64,000 bases of DNA from NCBI RefSeq assembly GCF_016406085.1, contig NZ_JAEHFJ010000001.1:558001-622000 (forward strand). Direction: 5' to 3'. Origin of the DNA: Aureibaculum flavum (lineage in GTDB: Bacteria; Bacteroidota; Bacteroidia; Flavobacteriales; Flavobacteriaceae). The stretch's first letter is position 1. The number at the start of each line of letters is the position of its first letter. The notes under the pieces are model-generated. The model had not been told where the DNA came from and did no database searches. It was given only the letters and a program-made list of their open reading frames with translations. Of this stretch, positions 27,626 through 37,663 are shown piece by piece. The position numbers and the translations under genes are program-made.

Positions 27626-30016
27626 ATGTTAAAAAACTACATAAAAATAGCTTGGCGGAATTTGAAAACAAACCGAATGTTTTCAATCATTAATATTTTA
27701 GGTTTAGCACTTGGTTTATCAATTACTATTCTGCTTTTTCTTTCCATTACCTATGAGCGTAGTTACAATACCATGTATACTCATAAAGACCAAATTTATC
27801 GGGTCCTTGTAAATACAGGTGAAAGTTATGACAAGCAAATTTTATGTACAGCTCCTGCTGCTTTAACTCCCGCCATTAAAAATGACATGCCAGATGTTAA
27901 ATATGCCGCCAGAATATTGAAACATGGTTTTGGAGAAACGGCATTCGTAAAAGTGGGCAATACTACTTTTCTTGAAAAGGAATTATACTGGTGTGACCCT
28001 GAATTATTTGAGATATTCAATGTTAAATTTTTACAAGGAGAAGCTTCTTCTGCCATAACGAGACCAAATACTATTACAATTTCAAAAAGCACTGCCAAAA
28101 AATATTTTGGAGAAGCTGATCCAATGGGGAAAATTATTGTAGTTGATAGCGATGAAAAATTAGAAGTTACTGGTGTATTTGAAGACTTTCCTGAAAACAG
28201 TTCCTTGCACTGCAATGCAATAGCTTCTTTTAGTTCCACATTCGCCTATCAGAATCCAAGTTGGGGGAATTCTAGTTTTGAAACCTATTTACAATTAAAT
28301 GAAAACACTTCACAAGCAAATACAGAAAGTCAATTACAATCGCTTTTAGATAAAAATGTAGATAAAGAAGGACAATGGTTTCACTTTACATTACAACCCT
28401 TGGAGAAAGTTCACCTTTACTCTGCTGACTATTCAAATTCTTACAGTAAAAGAGTCGGAGATATTGATGAAATAAACAACCTTTCATTTTTAGGGATACT
28501 TATATTATTGATTGCCTGTGTTAATTATATGAACTTAATGACGGCAAAGTCTGCAAAAAGATCGAAAGATGTTGGAATTAATAAAACCTTAGGAGCTTCC
28601 TTCAAAAGCCTAATAGTTCGATTTTATGCTGAAACAGGTATTATTACTTTAATAGCATTAGTAATTGGTGTTTTTATATCTGTATTATTCATTCCTCTTT
28701 TTAATCAATTAACAGCTCAACAATTAGAGGTTTCATTGCTATTTAAACCGCAAGTCCTTTTAGGTATACTATTATTTTGGGTAATTGCCACTTTAGTTTC
28801 AGGATCTTACCCCGCATTTTATCTTTCAAGTATTTCTCCAAACTCAGCCTTAACCTCAACAAGAAAAGATGGTTCAAGTATTATCAATGTGAGAAAAGGT
28901 TTGGTGGTATTGCAATTTGCAGCTTCTATAATTCTCATTGTTGGTGTACTAGTGATTTATCAGCAATTACAATTTATGCAAAATCAAAAATTAGGTTTTG
29001 ATTCAGATAATGTGGTCGCTATTTCTACAACAGCAGTTAACGGTAATGACAAAAAAGAAGCTCTAGTTCAAGAATATGAATCGCTCAGCATGGTTTCTGA
29101 TATTGCCATGGCACAGGGTTTTCCTGGTGTTACCGTAAGTGGAAGAATGTTATTTAAAACTGAAAATGATGAGAGTGGTTTAAAAATTCAAACCAACCGT
29201 GCAGATGCTGAAATTATCGATTTATTAAAACTAAAATTAATTGCAGGTAAAACCTTACCGCTAGTAAAGCAACAAGGTGATACTATATCAGAAGTGGTTC
29301 TTAACAAGAAAGCATTGGATTATTTAGGATATACACCCGAAGAATCGATTGGTAAAAAAGTACTAATCCAAGGTTTTAGTGGTGATGTATTTATTGTGGG
29401 TATCGTAGATGATTTTAATTTTGAATCACTGCACCAACCCATTGGAGCGTATGCTTTTCACAACCGAAGAACTGAAGCTCAAAATTTTGCATTGGTACGA
29501 TTCAATAGTAATTCTTTGACCAACACCATGGATCAATTAGAATCTAAATTTCTAAAAATAAATCCAGATTCCTCCTTTGAATATACCTTTTTAGATAAAA
29601 ACATTGAACAATTATATGCACAAGAACGTAAGACAGCAATATTAGGCTTCACGTTTAGCATTTTAGCTATTTTCGTAGCCTGTTTAGGTCTATTTGGTTT
29701 AGCGGCATTCACTGCCGAACAACGCAAAAAGGAAATTGGAATTCGAAAAGTATTGGGAGCTACTATCATGGGAATTACACAAATGCTCTCTATGGATTTT
29801 CTAAAACTGGTTGTCGTAGCCATTGTAATCGCGTTCCCTATCGCCTATTGGCTGATGCATAAATGGTTACAGAATTTTGCGTATCGAATAGATTTCAGTT
29901 GGTATATTTTTGCCATTTCAGGAATTTTGGCAATTGTAATTGCATTAATAACCGTTAGTTTTCAAGCGGTAAAAGCCGCACTTTCTAATCCTGTTAAAAG
30001 TTTAAGAACAGAGTAA
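27626..30016 (+). CDS. FtsX/MacB-type ABC permease 3 of 8
   Basis: A 796-residue double-FtsX permease, the shortest of the series by a few residues. The first coupling segment is SKDVGINKTLGASFKSL, in which the usual GIRK/GVRK arginine is Asn. The second is canonical (KKEIGIRKVLGATIMGI). The change in the first segment may weaken ATPase contact on that side. The tail is NPVKSLRTE. The start ATGTTAAAAAACTACATAAA is shared with permeases 2 and 4 at base level. Gap to permease 2 is 94 bp and to permease 4 is 13 bp, so it is probably co-transcribed with both. Confidence 0.9.
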   Translation: MLKNYIKIAWRNLKTNRMFSIINILGLALGLSITILLFLSITYERSYNTMYTHKDQIYRVLVNTGESYDKQILCTAPAALTPAIKNDMPDVKYAARILKHGFGETAFVKVGNTTFLEKELYWCDPELFEIFNVKFLQGEASSAITRPNTITISKSTAKKYFGEADPMGKIIVVDSDEKLEVTGVFEDFPENSSLHCNAIASFSSTFAYQNPSWGNSSFETYLQLNENTSQANTESQLQSLLDKNVDKEGQWFHFTLQPLEKVHLYSADYSNSYSKRVGDIDEINNLSFLGILILLIACVNYMNLMTAKSAKRSKDVGINKTLGASFKSLIVRFYAETGIITLIALVIGVFISVLFIPLFNQLTAQQLEVSLLFKPQVLLGILLFWVIATLVSGSYPAFYLSSISPNSALTSTRKDGSSIINVRKGLVVLQFAASIILIVGVLVIYQQLQFMQNQKLGFDSDNVVAISTTAVNGNDKKEALVQEYESLSMVSDIAMAQGFPGVTVSGRMLFKTENDESGLKIQTNRADAEIIDLLKLKLIAGKTLPLVKQQGDTISEVVLNKKALDYLGYTPEESIGKKVLIQGFSGDVFIVGIVDDFNFESLHQPIGAYAFHNRRTEAQNFALVRFNSNSLTNTMDQLESKFLKINPDSSFEYTFLDKNIEQLYAQERKTAILGFTFSILAIFVACLGLFGLAAFTAEQRKKEIGIRKVLGATIMGITQMLSMDFLKLVVVAIVIAFPIAYWLMHKWLQNFAYRIDFSWYIFAISGILAIVIALITVSFQAVKAALSNPVKSLRTE

Positions 30017-30029
30017 ACCTTTAAATATC

Positions 30030-32444
30030 ATGTTAAAAAACTACATAAAAATAGCTTGGAGAAATTTGAAAAAGGACAAAACATTCGCCTTTTTAAATAT
30101 TGTAGGTTTATCGGTTGCTTTCGGTGTTGCCATTTTACTATCAATGGCAGCTTTTTTCGAATTATCGTATGATAAATTTCATACCAATGCTGATACTTTG
30201 TTCAAAGTGTATGACGTGGTACAATCCCCAAAAGGACCAGAAGCCGGTACAAGTCAACCCGCTCCATTTGCCAACGCACTTAAAAAAGAAGTTCCAGGTA
30301 TTGCAAAAGTTACACGTTACCTGCAAGATGGTGCTTTAGTTATCTATAAGGATAAAGAAATAAATATGAGTACCGTATGGGTTGATGCTGATTTCTTTTC
30401 TATGTTTTCTTTTCAGGCATTGGTAGGAAATTCTAATAATGCTCTTAATGAATTATCAAACATTGTACTTACTAAAAAAATGGCTACGGCGTTATTTGGA
30501 GAAGAAAATGCAATAGACAAGTCCGTAAACATTCTTATAAATGGAAAAGAAACACCATTTACAGTTGCTTCAGTAATAGAAAATAAAAAATCTAACAGCA
30601 CGCTAGAATTTGGTTTGGCCATCCGATTTGAAAACCATCAAAGTTACACTAAAAACAAAGAAGAGTGGGGTTCTCAATATCACGATGTTTATGTGCAATT
30701 ACAAAATGAGGTAAATGCGAAACAGTTTGAAAATAATACCCAAACGTTTGTTGATTTACATTATAAAGAGTCCATTGAAAACCTAAAACGTGACGGAGCA
30801 CAAGCGGACGCCAATGGTCGTTATATGACTATTAATTTATTGCCGTTAAAAGATGTACATTATACAAACTTTCAAAACGGTTACGCAAAAATTAGTAGAA
30901 CAATACCCTATTTAGTGCTCAGTGTTGCTTTTTTAATTCTTTTTATTGCTTGTGTAAATTTTATCAACATGAGCATCGCTAAGAGTACACAACGTTTGCG
31001 TGAAATTGGAATGAGAAAAACATTAGGAGCACAAAAAAAGCAACTATTTTTTCAATTTTGGAGCGAAAGTCTGATGCTTTTTATGGTATCGTTATTTATT
31101 GGTATTGGTTTAAGCATTCTCTTTTTAAAGGATTTTCAAGATGTTTTCAGAACCAATGTTACTTTTAGTATGTTTACGAACCCCTTAAATATTATTCTTT
31201 TTATAGTTGTAATAGTGCTGGTAACGCTATTGGTGGGAGGCTACCCGGCAATGCTTATGAGTAAACTAAGTACGATTCAATCCCTTAAAGGTAAAGTAGA
31301 TACGAACGGAAAAAATGTAGTTAGAAATGTGCTTATGGTAGTACAATTTTCAATTGCCATTTTATTAATTAGCGGCACATTGGTTTTATGGAGTCAGTTA
31401 GAATTTATGAGGAATAAAAACCTTGGCTTTGATAAATCACAAGTAGTAGCTTTTCCTATTGAAGGAAAAATGGACAGTCGAAGAGCCGTTAGCTTATTAC
31501 GTGATCAACTTAAAGACAATCCTAATATAATAAGTGTTACCGCCTCCGATAATATTTTAGGATTGGGTAAAGATGGCAGTCAATTCAGTAGCCGTTTAGG
31601 TTTTGAATATAAAGGTAGAGTTGTTAAAACAAATATGCTCGTTGTAGATTATGACTATATAGAAACGTTGGGATTAGAACTTATACAAGGTCGTAGTTTT
31701 GATAGGCAATATCCTGGTGATGCACTCGGAATGGTAATTAATCAAAGTATGGCTCGCGAACTTGATGAAGAAGATCCATTGTCTGCAACTATCATGATGA
31801 GTGACAGCACTAAATATCAAGTATTAGGCATCGTTAAAGATTATCATTTTGAATCATTAACAAAGTCAATAGAACCATTAACATTCTTTATGAATACGGA
31901 TTGGGATCTATACTATGCCTATGTAAAGGTTACTCCAGAAAATTTATCAAAATCATACGACGCTATTGAACAAACTTGGAAAACGCTAGAACCTAATGCC
32001 AAATTTTTAGGCTCTTTTTTGAATGATAATATTGATCGTACTTTTAGAAGTGAAAAAATTATGGCAACGATGATTACTAGTGGTTCCATTATAGCCATTG
32101 TTCTTAGTTGTATTGGTCTATTTGCAATTTCATTATTGGTGGTCGCACAACGCACTAAAGAAATTGGCGTGCGAAAAGTTGTGGGTGCCAGCATCTCTTC
32201 AATAACTTATTTATTGACCAAAGATTTTCTTAAGTTAGTGGCGATTGCTTTTGTTATTGCCTCACCTGTGGCCTGGTGGTTAATGAATCAATGGCTTCAA
32301 GATTACGTGTATAGAATTGATTTAAGTATTTGGATTTTTGCCCTTGCGGGATTATTAACAGTACTAATTGCATTATTTACGGTTGGTGTAAGAACTATAA
32401 AAGCAGCGATGCAAAATCCTGTAAAAAGCTTAAAAACTGAATAG
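30030..32444 (+). CDS. FtsX/MacB-type ABC permease 4 of 8, end of the first efflux operon
   Basis: An 804-residue double-FtsX permease. Coupling segments are LREIGMRKTLGAQKKQL and TKEIGVRKVVGASISSI, and the tail is NPVKSLKTE. Near residue 685 the last helix set has the sequence SIIAIVLSCIGLFAISLL, where the sibling copies read LFGL(A/T)(A/S)F, a small divergence. It starts 13 bp after permease 3. A 311-bp gap with a complete second sigma-54-type control region follows, so this gene probably closes the first transcription unit. I see no strong terminator hairpin after it. Confidence 0.9.
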   Translation: MLKNYIKIAWRNLKKDKTFAFLNIVGLSVAFGVAILLSMAAFFELSYDKFHTNADTLFKVYDVVQSPKGPEAGTSQPAPFANALKKEVPGIAKVTRYLQDGALVIYKDKEINMSTVWVDADFFSMFSFQALVGNSNNALNELSNIVLTKKMATALFGEENAIDKSVNILINGKETPFTVASVIENKKSNSTLEFGLAIRFENHQSYTKNKEEWGSQYHDVYVQLQNEVNAKQFENNTQTFVDLHYKESIENLKRDGAQADANGRYMTINLLPLKDVHYTNFQNGYAKISRTIPYLVLSVAFLILFIACVNFINMSIAKSTQRLREIGMRKTLGAQKKQLFFQFWSESLMLFMVSLFIGIGLSILFLKDFQDVFRTNVTFSMFTNPLNIILFIVVIVLVTLLVGGYPAMLMSKLSTIQSLKGKVDTNGKNVVRNVLMVVQFSIAILLISGTLVLWSQLEFMRNKNLGFDKSQVVAFPIEGKMDSRRAVSLLRDQLKDNPNIISVTASDNILGLGKDGSQFSSRLGFEYKGRVVKTNMLVVDYDYIETLGLELIQGRSFDRQYPGDALGMVINQSMARELDEEDPLSATIMMSDSTKYQVLGIVKDYHFESLTKSIEPLTFFMNTDWDLYYAYVKVTPENLSKSYDAIEQTWKTLEPNAKFLGSFLNDNIDRTFRSEKIMATMITSGSIIAIVLSCIGLFAISLLVVAQRTKEIGVRKVVGASISSITYLLTKDFLKLVAIAFVIASPVAWWLMNQWLQDYVYRIDLSIWIFALAGLLTVLIALFTVGVRTIKAAMQNPVKSLKTE

Positions 32445-32549
32445 TTAGGTAAAGAGTTCTTTAATAAGCATATTTTTTTAATACCATCGTCAATAAAATT
32501 GGATTCTGAATATCAGTGACCGTTTTCTATTGAAATAACTCAAAATAAT

Positions 32550-32588
32550 TGTAAAAATATTGGACACTTACTGTAAAATAATTTTACA
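32550..32588. promoter_or_regulatory. Second pair of 17-bp palindromes, predicted activator-binding sites
   Basis: Sites at 32550-32566 (TGTAAAAATATTGGACA, degenerate right arm) and 32572-32588 (TGTAAAATAATTTTACA, perfect arms). Centres are 22 bp apart, exactly as at 18011-18049. The pair lies 72 bp upstream of the -24 element at 32652. This 311-bp gap (32445-32755) holds no gene that I can see. Confidence 0.8.
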
Positions 32589-32651
32589 TTTTAAATAATA
32601 ATTTAAAACTTAATTCACTGTAAAAAACTAACATACAGATAATTAAATATT

Positions 32652-32666
32652 TGGCACAACTATAGG
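32652..32666 (+). promoter_or_regulatory. Sigma-54-like promoter of the second permease operon
   Basis: TGGCACAACTATAGG has a perfect -24 block. The -12 block reads TAGG where TTGC is expected, at correct spacing. It shares TGGCACAAC and the TAG at the same distance with the element at 18112. It lies 104 bp before the permease 5 ATG. Confidence 0.7.
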
Positions 32667-32755
32667 TATAACAAATTTAGAATACTTAAAGCGACAATTT
32701 TAAAATTGCCTGCCCTTTTAAAAAAGTTCTATTGTCATTAAAAAAACAATTACTC

Positions 32756-35158
32756 ATGTTTAAAAACTATCTAAAAATTGCCTGGAGAAATTTAGCCAAA
32801 AATAAAGGATACTCTGCCATAAATATTGGAGGACTAGCCTTAGGTATAGCGGTAACCATAATTATTGGATTATGGGTTCAGAGCGAGCTTTCCTATGACA
32901 ATCATTTTGAAAATAAAGATAAAATAGCCATTGTATTCCAATCCCAAACATTTAATGGTAATACGGGCACTGGACCTGCAATTCCGAGACCTTTGGAAAA
33001 AGCACTAAGAGATGATTATAGTAGCAATTTTAAATATTTAATAATGTCGTCATGGACAAATAAAGTGTATCTAAAATATAAAGAAACCAGTCTTTATAAG
33101 TCTGGAAATTATATGCAAAGAGACGCTCCTGAATTATTAAATTTAGAAATTATAAAAGGAGAAAAAGATGGTCTAAGAGAAATAAATTCCATCATGCTAT
33201 CTGAGTCAATTGCAAACGCCCTTTTTGGAACTGAAGATCCTATTGGTAAAGTAGTAAAAGTTAGAAATCAGGATGATTTAGTGGTTTCCAGTGTCTACAA
33301 AGACATTCCTTTTAATACTACTTTTAACGATACGTACTATATCATTCCATGGGAACAATATTTGGCTTCAAGAGAATGGGTACGAAATTCAGAAGATGAA
33401 TGGGGCAATAACTCTTTTCAGATGTTTGTACAAGTGGCTGATAATGTTGATATGGATAAAGTATCTACTACTATTAAAGATGTAAAGAAAACATTAAACG
33501 AAGACACAGCAGCGTTCAATCCTCAATTGTTTCTATTTCCTATGAAAGATTGGTATTTAAGAAACAGCTTTAAAAATGGAGAAAACGATGGAGGTGGCCG
33601 AATAAAATATGTTTGGTTATTTGCTATTATTGGAGCTTTTGTACTATTATTAGCATGTATTAATTTTATGAATCTAAGCACCGCTCGTTCAGAAAAAAGA
33701 GCCAAGGAAGTAGGTATCAGAAAATCAATTGGCTCTCAAAAAGGACAGTTGATATACCAATTTTTAAGTGAGTCTTTTTTGGTGGTAGTGCTGGCTTTTT
33801 TGGTATCATTATTAATTATTTTAATCTCTTTGAACGGATTTAATGACCTAGCAAAAAAAGAGATACTATTTCCGTGGAGCAATGTTAACTTTTGGCTTAT
33901 ATCTTTAGCTTTTATTCTTTTCACAACATTATTGGCAGGTAGTTATCCTGCACTCTACCTATCTTCTTTCAAGCCTATAGATGTATTAAAAGGAACTTTT
34001 AAAACTGGAAAACATGCAGGTTTACCCAGAAAGATTTTGGTAGTGGTACAATTTACAGTTTCTGTTGCTTTTATTATAGGGACTGTAATTGTTATGCAAC
34101 AGATAAATTATGCTAAAAACAGGCCTGTAGGTTACGACAAAGAAGGCTTGGTTCAAATTCCGACATACAGTCAAGACTTTGAGGGTAAATATGATTTAAT
34201 GCGAAGCGAATTTTTAAATTCTGGTGCTGTAATTGAAATGTCAGCCTCCAGTAGTCCTACTACTCAAATATGGTCAAACAGAAGTGGATATACCTGGGAT
34301 GGCAAACCTGTGGGATTTCAAGAAGATCTTGCTTACACAGAAGTCACCTATGAATATGCTAAATCTATTAATCTGAAAATTATAGAGGGACGAGATTTTG
34401 CACGTGAATTTGCTACCGATTCTAATGCTATTTTAATTAATCAAACCGCTGTAAAATATTTAGGACTTACAAATCCGGTAGGTAAATTTCTGAGAGATGA
34501 TAGTGAAGAAAATCCTAATCCACCATTGAAAATAATCGGTGTAGTTCAAGATATGATTACGTCATCACCTTATGAACCTGTTAAGCAAGGCGTATATGTT
34601 TTTGACAAGCACGGCAATTCTAGTTATTATAATTTAAGATTAAACCCGAAACAAAGTGCCAGTAAAAATTTAGTAACCATTGAAAAAGTCTTCAAAGAAC
34701 ATTTTCCTGACATTCCTTTTCAGTATGATTTTGTAGATGCAGAATATGGTGAAAAATTTGCTTCTGAAGAACGCATTGGTACATTATCAGGCGTCTTTAC
34801 AGGGCTAGCTATTCTTATCAGTTGTTTGGGACTTTTCGGTTTAACATCATTTGTGGCGGAACAACGCACCAAAGAAATCGGCGTTCGTAAAGTCTTGGGG
34901 GCTACAATTTTTAACGTATGGAACATGTTATCTAAAGACTTTTTAAAATTGGTTATTATTTCCTGTTTTATTGCCATCCCTATAGCATATTATGTAATGA
35001 ACGGATGGTTAGAGGCATATCCGTATCGTGTAACCCTAAAATGGTGGATTTTCGTATTGGCAATACTAGGTGCATTATTGGTTACCATACTAACCGTAAG
35101 TTTTCAAGCCATAAAAGCAGCAAAAGCGAATCCTGTTAAGAGTTTACGAACGGAATAG
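32756..35158 (+). CDS. FtsX/MacB-type ABC permease 5 of 8, first gene of the second efflux operon
   Basis: I set the start at the ATG at 32756 (MFKNYLKIAWRNL), giving 800 residues and matching its paralogues. A TTG at 32732 would add eight residues that no sibling has. Layout is the common double FtsX: helix at about 20-42, first helix set from about 290, last set from about 680. Coupling segments are AKEVGIRKSIGSQKGQL and TKEIGVRKVLGATIFNV; the tail is NPVKSLRTE. It has its own predicted sigma-54 promoter, so permeases 5-8 can be expressed apart from the TolC-MacA group while answering the same regulator. Confidence 0.91.
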   Translation: MFKNYLKIAWRNLAKNKGYSAINIGGLALGIAVTIIIGLWVQSELSYDNHFENKDKIAIVFQSQTFNGNTGTGPAIPRPLEKALRDDYSSNFKYLIMSSWTNKVYLKYKETSLYKSGNYMQRDAPELLNLEIIKGEKDGLREINSIMLSESIANALFGTEDPIGKVVKVRNQDDLVVSSVYKDIPFNTTFNDTYYIIPWEQYLASREWVRNSEDEWGNNSFQMFVQVADNVDMDKVSTTIKDVKKTLNEDTAAFNPQLFLFPMKDWYLRNSFKNGENDGGGRIKYVWLFAIIGAFVLLLACINFMNLSTARSEKRAKEVGIRKSIGSQKGQLIYQFLSESFLVVVLAFLVSLLIILISLNGFNDLAKKEILFPWSNVNFWLISLAFILFTTLLAGSYPALYLSSFKPIDVLKGTFKTGKHAGLPRKILVVVQFTVSVAFIIGTVIVMQQINYAKNRPVGYDKEGLVQIPTYSQDFEGKYDLMRSEFLNSGAVIEMSASSSPTTQIWSNRSGYTWDGKPVGFQEDLAYTEVTYEYAKSINLKIIEGRDFAREFATDSNAILINQTAVKYLGLTNPVGKFLRDDSEENPNPPLKIIGVVQDMITSSPYEPVKQGVYVFDKHGNSSYYNLRLNPKQSASKNLVTIEKVFKEHFPDIPFQYDFVDAEYGEKFASEERIGTLSGVFTGLAILISCLGLFGLTSFVAEQRTKEIGVRKVLGATIFNVWNMLSKDFLKLVIISCFIAIPIAYYVMNGWLEAYPYRVTLKWWIFVLAILGALLVTILTVSFQAIKAAKANPVKSLRTE

Positions 35159-35203
35159 TCAAGTCCGTTCAAGACAAAAAAATATTGATAAAATTGAAAT
35201 ATT

Positions 35204-35226
35204 TTCCACCTTCGTGGGAATGACAT
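35204..35226. repeat. Short hairpin repeat, GGGAATGACATAAA type
   Basis: TTCCAC (35204-35209) pairs with GTGGGAA (35214-35220, one bulged G), followed by TGACATAAA. It belongs with the hairpins at 25067 and 42551 and lies 15 bp before the permease 6 ATG. Confidence 0.5.
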
Positions 35227-35240
35227 AAAGACTAAATATT

Positions 35241-37652
35241 ATGTTTAAAAATTATCTAAAAATAGCGTGGAGGGGTATCAAAAAAGACAAACTTTTTGCC
35301 TCTATAAAAATAGGTGGTTTTGCCGTTGGTATTGCCGCTTGTTTGCTTATTTCACTCTTTATAATAGATGAGCAGAGTTATGATAAGTATTATAAAAGTG
35401 AAGATCAAATTTTCAGAGTATTAGTTGAGTTCCCTAATGATGGAGAGCTACTAAAAAGTGTGCATTTTCAATTACCATTTGCAGAACAATTACAAAGTGA
35501 CTATCCTGAAATAGAACTGGCCGGAAAATATAATGCAGGAGAACTATTTGGTGCTGGTAAAAAAACCATACAACTACATGGTGAGTCTCAAAATTATAAT
35601 GATGACGGTTTTATTTTCGCAAGTCAAGGGTTATTAGAAGTATTAGAAATAGCTTTTACGCAAGGAGTAGTGAAAGGTGCCTTAACAAACCCTAACAGTT
35701 TGGTAATTTCTAATGAAAAAGCCTTAAAATATTTTCCAAATGGGAATGCTGTTGGTCAGACCATTATTCTAGACGGTAACACTAAAAATCCGTATAAAAT
35801 TACTGGTGTAATGGCCAAGCGTAGTTTTAAATCACATTTTCATTACGATTTTCTAATGACTATTGATGATGATCAGATGAATTGGATAAATAACAATTAT
35901 CTCACTTACGTTAAAACTTCAAAAAATGCAGATATAACTGCCCTTGAGAATAAAATGTACTCCATTATCACCAATCATATGATACCTGCATTAAAAAAAC
36001 GAGGGTATAATACACATTTGGAAACATTACAAAAAGCTAAGTTCATATTACAACCAGTAGCTGACATCCATTTAAAAACTGATTCTGAATTGTTTGATCA
36101 TCTTAGTCATGGTGATATCAGATTTGTATGGTTATTTGCAGCTATTGCAGGATTTATATTACTTTTAGCATGTATCAATTTTATCAATTTATCAACGGCT
36201 AAATCAGCCAATAGAGCTAAGGAAGTTGGCTTACGTAAAACCGTTGGTGCTTTTAGAAATAGTTTGGTATCCCAATTTCTATCAGAGTCAATTTTATTCA
36301 GTTTAATATCGTTTGTAATCGGTGTGTTTCTCGCATGGTTATTATTACCAATATTCAATTCAATAGCTCTTAAAACTATAGAAATGCCTTGGAATACTTG
36401 GTGGTTTATTCCAACAATACTGACTTCTGCCCTATTAGTAGGATTAATCGCAGGACTCTATCCTGCCTTTTATTTATCTTCATTTAAACCTGCTTTAGTT
36501 TTAAAAGGAAATATGAATATTGGTGGTAAAAGCGTGAGACTCCGCAGTAGTCTTGTCGTATTTCAGTTTGCCACTTCTGTAATTTTAATCATTGGAACCC
36601 TTGTTATTTACAAACAGATGGATTTTGTATTAACCAAAGAATTAGGATATGAAAAAGAACAAGTTTTAGTAATAGAAGGTACTTCTGTCCTAGACAGTAA
36701 AGCAGAAAATTTTAAAGAACAGCTTTTGCAATTACCATCCGTAAAGTTAGTAACCAAAAGTAATTATTTACCAATTGAAGGAACCAAAAGAAATGGAAAT
36801 ACATTTAGAAAATCGGGAGTAGGTAATGAACAACAGGGAGTACCTTCACAAATTTGGCGAGTAGACTATGACTATATTAAAACACTAGGAATAAAGCTCA
36901 TAGAAGGGCGTGACTTTTCGAAAAAATTCGCTTCAGATTCAATAAACTCAATTATTATAAATAAAAAAATGGCGAGTGCCCTTGGTTTAGACACACCACT
37001 TGGAAAACAAATCTCTAATGGTTCTAATTGGACCATTGTAGGCGTGGTGGACGACTTTCACTATAGATCGTTGAAGGATGACATTGAACCTTTAGCTCTT
37101 GTTATTGGAAATGACATTGGTGCATTTTCAGTTAAACTAGATTCAGAGAATATTACTGAAGTTTTGAGCTCTATAAGTTCTGTTTGGACTAAAAATGTGC
37201 CTAACCAAGCATTTAACTATAGCTTTTTAGATCAGAAATTCGCACAGATGCATGAAGACGTGAAGCGTATGGGGAAAATATTTAATAGTTTTGCTCTTTT
37301 CGCCATATTCGTAGCCTGTCTAGGCTTATTCGGACTCTCTGCTTTTATGATAGAACAACGTAAAAAAGAAATCAGTATCAGATTAGTTTTAGGTGCCCCT
37401 TTTAAAAGCATATATAAACTTTTAACTTTAGATTTTTTAAAATTAATTTTCATCGCCATACTTATTGCGATACCTATTGGATGGTACATGATGAACAAAT
37501 GGCTTGAAGATTTTGTATATAAAATAGATATTGGGTGGGAACTGTTTTTAGGAGCAGGTATTATTGCCTTACTTATTGCAATTTTGACTATTAGTTACCA
37601 ATCTATCGGAGCCGCCCTGATAAAACCCTTAAAAAGTTTACGAAAGGAATAA
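35241..37652 (+). CDS. FtsX/MacB-type ABC permease 6 of 8, with diverged second coupling segment
   Basis: An 803-residue double-FtsX permease. The first coupling segment is normal (AKEVGLRKTVGAFRNSL). The second reads KKEISIRLVLGAPFKSI, where the strongly kept EIGIRKVLGA has lost Gly and Lys and gained a proline after LGA. The tail NPVKSL is also altered, to KPLKSLRKE. These changes suggest that the second half couples differently to an ATPase or serves mainly as structure. Neighbours are permease 5 (82 bp upstream) and permease 7 (11 bp downstream). Confidence 0.9.
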   Translation: MFKNYLKIAWRGIKKDKLFASIKIGGFAVGIAACLLISLFIIDEQSYDKYYKSEDQIFRVLVEFPNDGELLKSVHFQLPFAEQLQSDYPEIELAGKYNAGELFGAGKKTIQLHGESQNYNDDGFIFASQGLLEVLEIAFTQGVVKGALTNPNSLVISNEKALKYFPNGNAVGQTIILDGNTKNPYKITGVMAKRSFKSHFHYDFLMTIDDDQMNWINNNYLTYVKTSKNADITALENKMYSIITNHMIPALKKRGYNTHLETLQKAKFILQPVADIHLKTDSELFDHLSHGDIRFVWLFAAIAGFILLLACINFINLSTAKSANRAKEVGLRKTVGAFRNSLVSQFLSESILFSLISFVIGVFLAWLLLPIFNSIALKTIEMPWNTWWFIPTILTSALLVGLIAGLYPAFYLSSFKPALVLKGNMNIGGKSVRLRSSLVVFQFATSVILIIGTLVIYKQMDFVLTKELGYEKEQVLVIEGTSVLDSKAENFKEQLLQLPSVKLVTKSNYLPIEGTKRNGNTFRKSGVGNEQQGVPSQIWRVDYDYIKTLGIKLIEGRDFSKKFASDSINSIIINKKMASALGLDTPLGKQISNGSNWTIVGVVDDFHYRSLKDDIEPLALVIGNDIGAFSVKLDSENITEVLSSISSVWTKNVPNQAFNYSFLDQKFAQMHEDVKRMGKIFNSFALFAIFVACLGLFGLSAFMIEQRKKEISIRLVLGAPFKSIYKLLTLDFLKLIFIAILIAIPIGWYMMNKWLEDFVYKIDIGWELFLGAGIIALLIAILTISYQSIGAALIKPLKSLRKE

Positions 37653-37663
37653 AACTAAATAAA

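Noticed and set aside
32732-32755. TTG start for permease 5
   Set aside because: It adds eight residues that none of the seven paralogues has; the ATG at 32756 aligns with the others.
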